From NCBI GenBank assembly GCA_046351595.1, contig JAXLYE010000005.1, positions 434,001 to 498,000 of the forward strand: a stretch of 64,000 nt of DNA, written 5' to 3'. The notes under the pieces are model-generated. The model searched no databases. It was given only the letters and a program-made list of their open reading frames with translations, and had not been told where the DNA came from. The position numbers were made by a program, and so were the translations under genes. Shown here in pieces: positions 63,167 to 64,000 of the stretch (within the stretch, counting starts at the first letter, position 1; each line of letters opens with the position of its first letter). This stretch comes from JAXLYE01 sp046351595. GTDB lineage: Bacteria > Myxococcota_A > Polyangia > Palsa-1104 > JAEUJZ01.

Positions 63167-64000
63167 TCATAAGAGCCCGAAGTAGGCGGCCAGGCCGAGG
63201 TAGCCGGTGGGCTTGAGGTAGTCGAAGGCCGCCCGGTTGCTGTGGTTGTAGAGCACCGAGCCGCCGAAGAACGCCTCGAACTGGCTGCTGATGCGCACGG
63301 TCAGCGTGGTGTCGACCGACAGCGAGTGGTCGATGCGGCCGAGGCCCGCCTCGGTGCCGGCCGCCGGGACGTAGTCGAAGATCCGGTGCAGGAAGGTGCC
63401 GGTGAGGGCAAGCTCCAGGCGCGGGTGCAGCCGCGCCCGGGTCCGCAGCACCGGCCCGTGCGCAAAGGCGCGGAAGTCGTCCTCCGGCAGGAGCGGCGGC
63501 AGCGGCGCCATGAGCTGATCGCGCACGACCTGGTAGCCGACGCTCAGGAACAGCGGCTCGGGCGCGGTGCCCCAGCCCAGCTCGAGCTGGCCGATGTGCG
63601 TCTGCCCCGACAGCGGCTGGTAGTAGTTGGGGCTGGTGACCGGCTCGGTCGTCCCCGACGACGACGTCGTCGTCGGGGCCTCGCTGCTGGCGTAGTCGCG
63701 GTAGCGGAACTCGTAGCCCACGCTCAGGCCGAGCAGCGAGCGCAGGCGCCGGCGGTACGAGGCGCGCCCGTCGAACTCGAGGAACAGCGGGCTCGGGCCC
63801 AGGCGCGCGTAGTTCACGGTCGCGGTGGCGCGCACGCGGTCGCTGCGGCCGGCGTAGCTGTAGCCGAGCCACGTCGAGCTGAGGAGCAAGCTGTAGGCGC
63901 CGAGGTGGATCTGCAGGCGGTACGACAGCGTCGTGCCCAGGCTCAGCCCGACGCGGAAGGGGCGCAGGCTGACGGTGCCGAGGAACAGGATGTCGCTGTC
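63167..64000 (-). CDS. Outer-membrane beta-barrel-like protein, 5' end cut off by window edge
   Basis: The last 277 residues of a longer protein; the frame is open to the window edge, so the start lies beyond 64000. The sequence is a succession of amphipathic strands with aromatic ends (LFLGTVSLRPFRVGLSLGTTLSYRLQIHLGAYSLLLSSTWLGYSYAG, LGLSVGYEFRYRDY, EPLFLSVGYQVVRDQL, LELALTGTFLHRIFDYV), ending GYLGLAAYFGLL. Acidic Ser/Thr loops such as TTTSSSGTTEPV look surface-exposed. No named family is recognised. The TIG lipoprotein gene follows 85 nt downstream on the same strand. Confidence 0.7.
   Translation of the reverse strand, partial: DSDILFLGTVSLRPFRVGLSLGTTLSYRLQIHLGAYSLLLSSTWLGYSYAGRSDRVRATATVNYARLGPSPLFLEFDGRASYRRRLRSLLGLSVGYEFRYRDYASSEAPTTTSSSGTTEPVTSPNYYQPLSGQTHIGQLELGWGTAPEPLFLSVGYQVVRDQLMAPLPPLLPEDDFRAFAHGPVLRTRARLHPRLELALTGTFLHRIFDYVPAAGTEAGLGRIDHSLSVDTTLTVRISSQFEAFFGGSVLYNHSNRAAFDYLKPTGYLGLAAYFGLL

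Overview
The window is 64 kb of very GC-rich, densely coded DNA. It most resembles a chromosome of a myxobacterium or related Myxococcota. Support: two eukaryotic-like Ser/Thr kinases with C-terminal membrane segments, forkhead-associated (FHA) proteins, a PilZ protein, a MYXO-CTERM-like sorting tail, many lipoproteins and beta-barrel-like secreted proteins, and polysaccharide genes. Species placement is inference. I saw no rRNA, tRNA, CRISPR array, transposase or phage gene.

Layout. 1-2.3 kb, minus strand: a truncated acyl-CoA carboxylase carboxyltransferase, adenine phosphoribosyltransferase and a secreted protein of unknown role. 3.0-8.5 kb, plus strand: an FHA protein fused to a CpaF/TadA-like ATPase domain without a P-loop, a double-FHA membrane protein, a SUKH-domain protein and a small membrane protein. 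8.5-14.2 kb: an Ig/carboxypeptidase-regulatory-like membrane protein, PPK2 and a membrane metallopeptidase. 14.2-22.3 kb: phosphatidylserine synthase, a tail-anchored kinase, a DsbA-like isomerase, a repeat-rich intergenic region, then a minus-strand lipid cluster (MYXO-CTERM protein, desaturase, methyltransferase-like protein, phosphatidylserine decarboxylase, acyl-CoA ligase). pssA and psd together give phosphatidylethanolamine synthesis. 22.5-29 kb: a degenerate M16-type lipoprotein, a DUF218 lipoprotein and two barrel-like proteins. 29-37.8 kb: an NmrA-like/FAD oxidoreductase pair, class V aminotransferase, lipB, a MerR regulator, a lone SctQ/FliN-type protein joined to pgpA, and a PilZ protein.

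37.7-49.0 kb is one seven-gene minus-strand operon, almost every pair overlapping by 4 nt. It holds two GT-C-type membrane proteins, a NodU/CmcH-type carbamoyltransferase, an asparagine-synthase-type amidotransferase, a GT4 glycosyltransferase and a polyprenyl-phosphate sugar-phosphate transferase with a GAF-like tail. It looks like a pathway for a carbamoylated and/or amidated surface glycan. A second kinase, a DUF2891 protein and GDP-mannose 4,6-dehydratase follow.

52.9-64 kb is an envelope block: a TPR membrane protein, a 1,243-residue IPT/TIG lipoprotein, barrel-like proteins, small lipoproteins, a Slt-type lytic transglycosylase and a methyltransferase.

The least explained structures are: the 43-bp tandem array and nested palindrome at 17.2-17.55 kb; four tandem hairpins at 15.29-15.40 kb; helically phased TGGCA repeats before pssA; a shared GTACC-N4-GGTAC palindrome in two envelope-gene leaders; hairpins at two start codons; and pseudo-enzymes in the FHA-CpaF and M16 genes.
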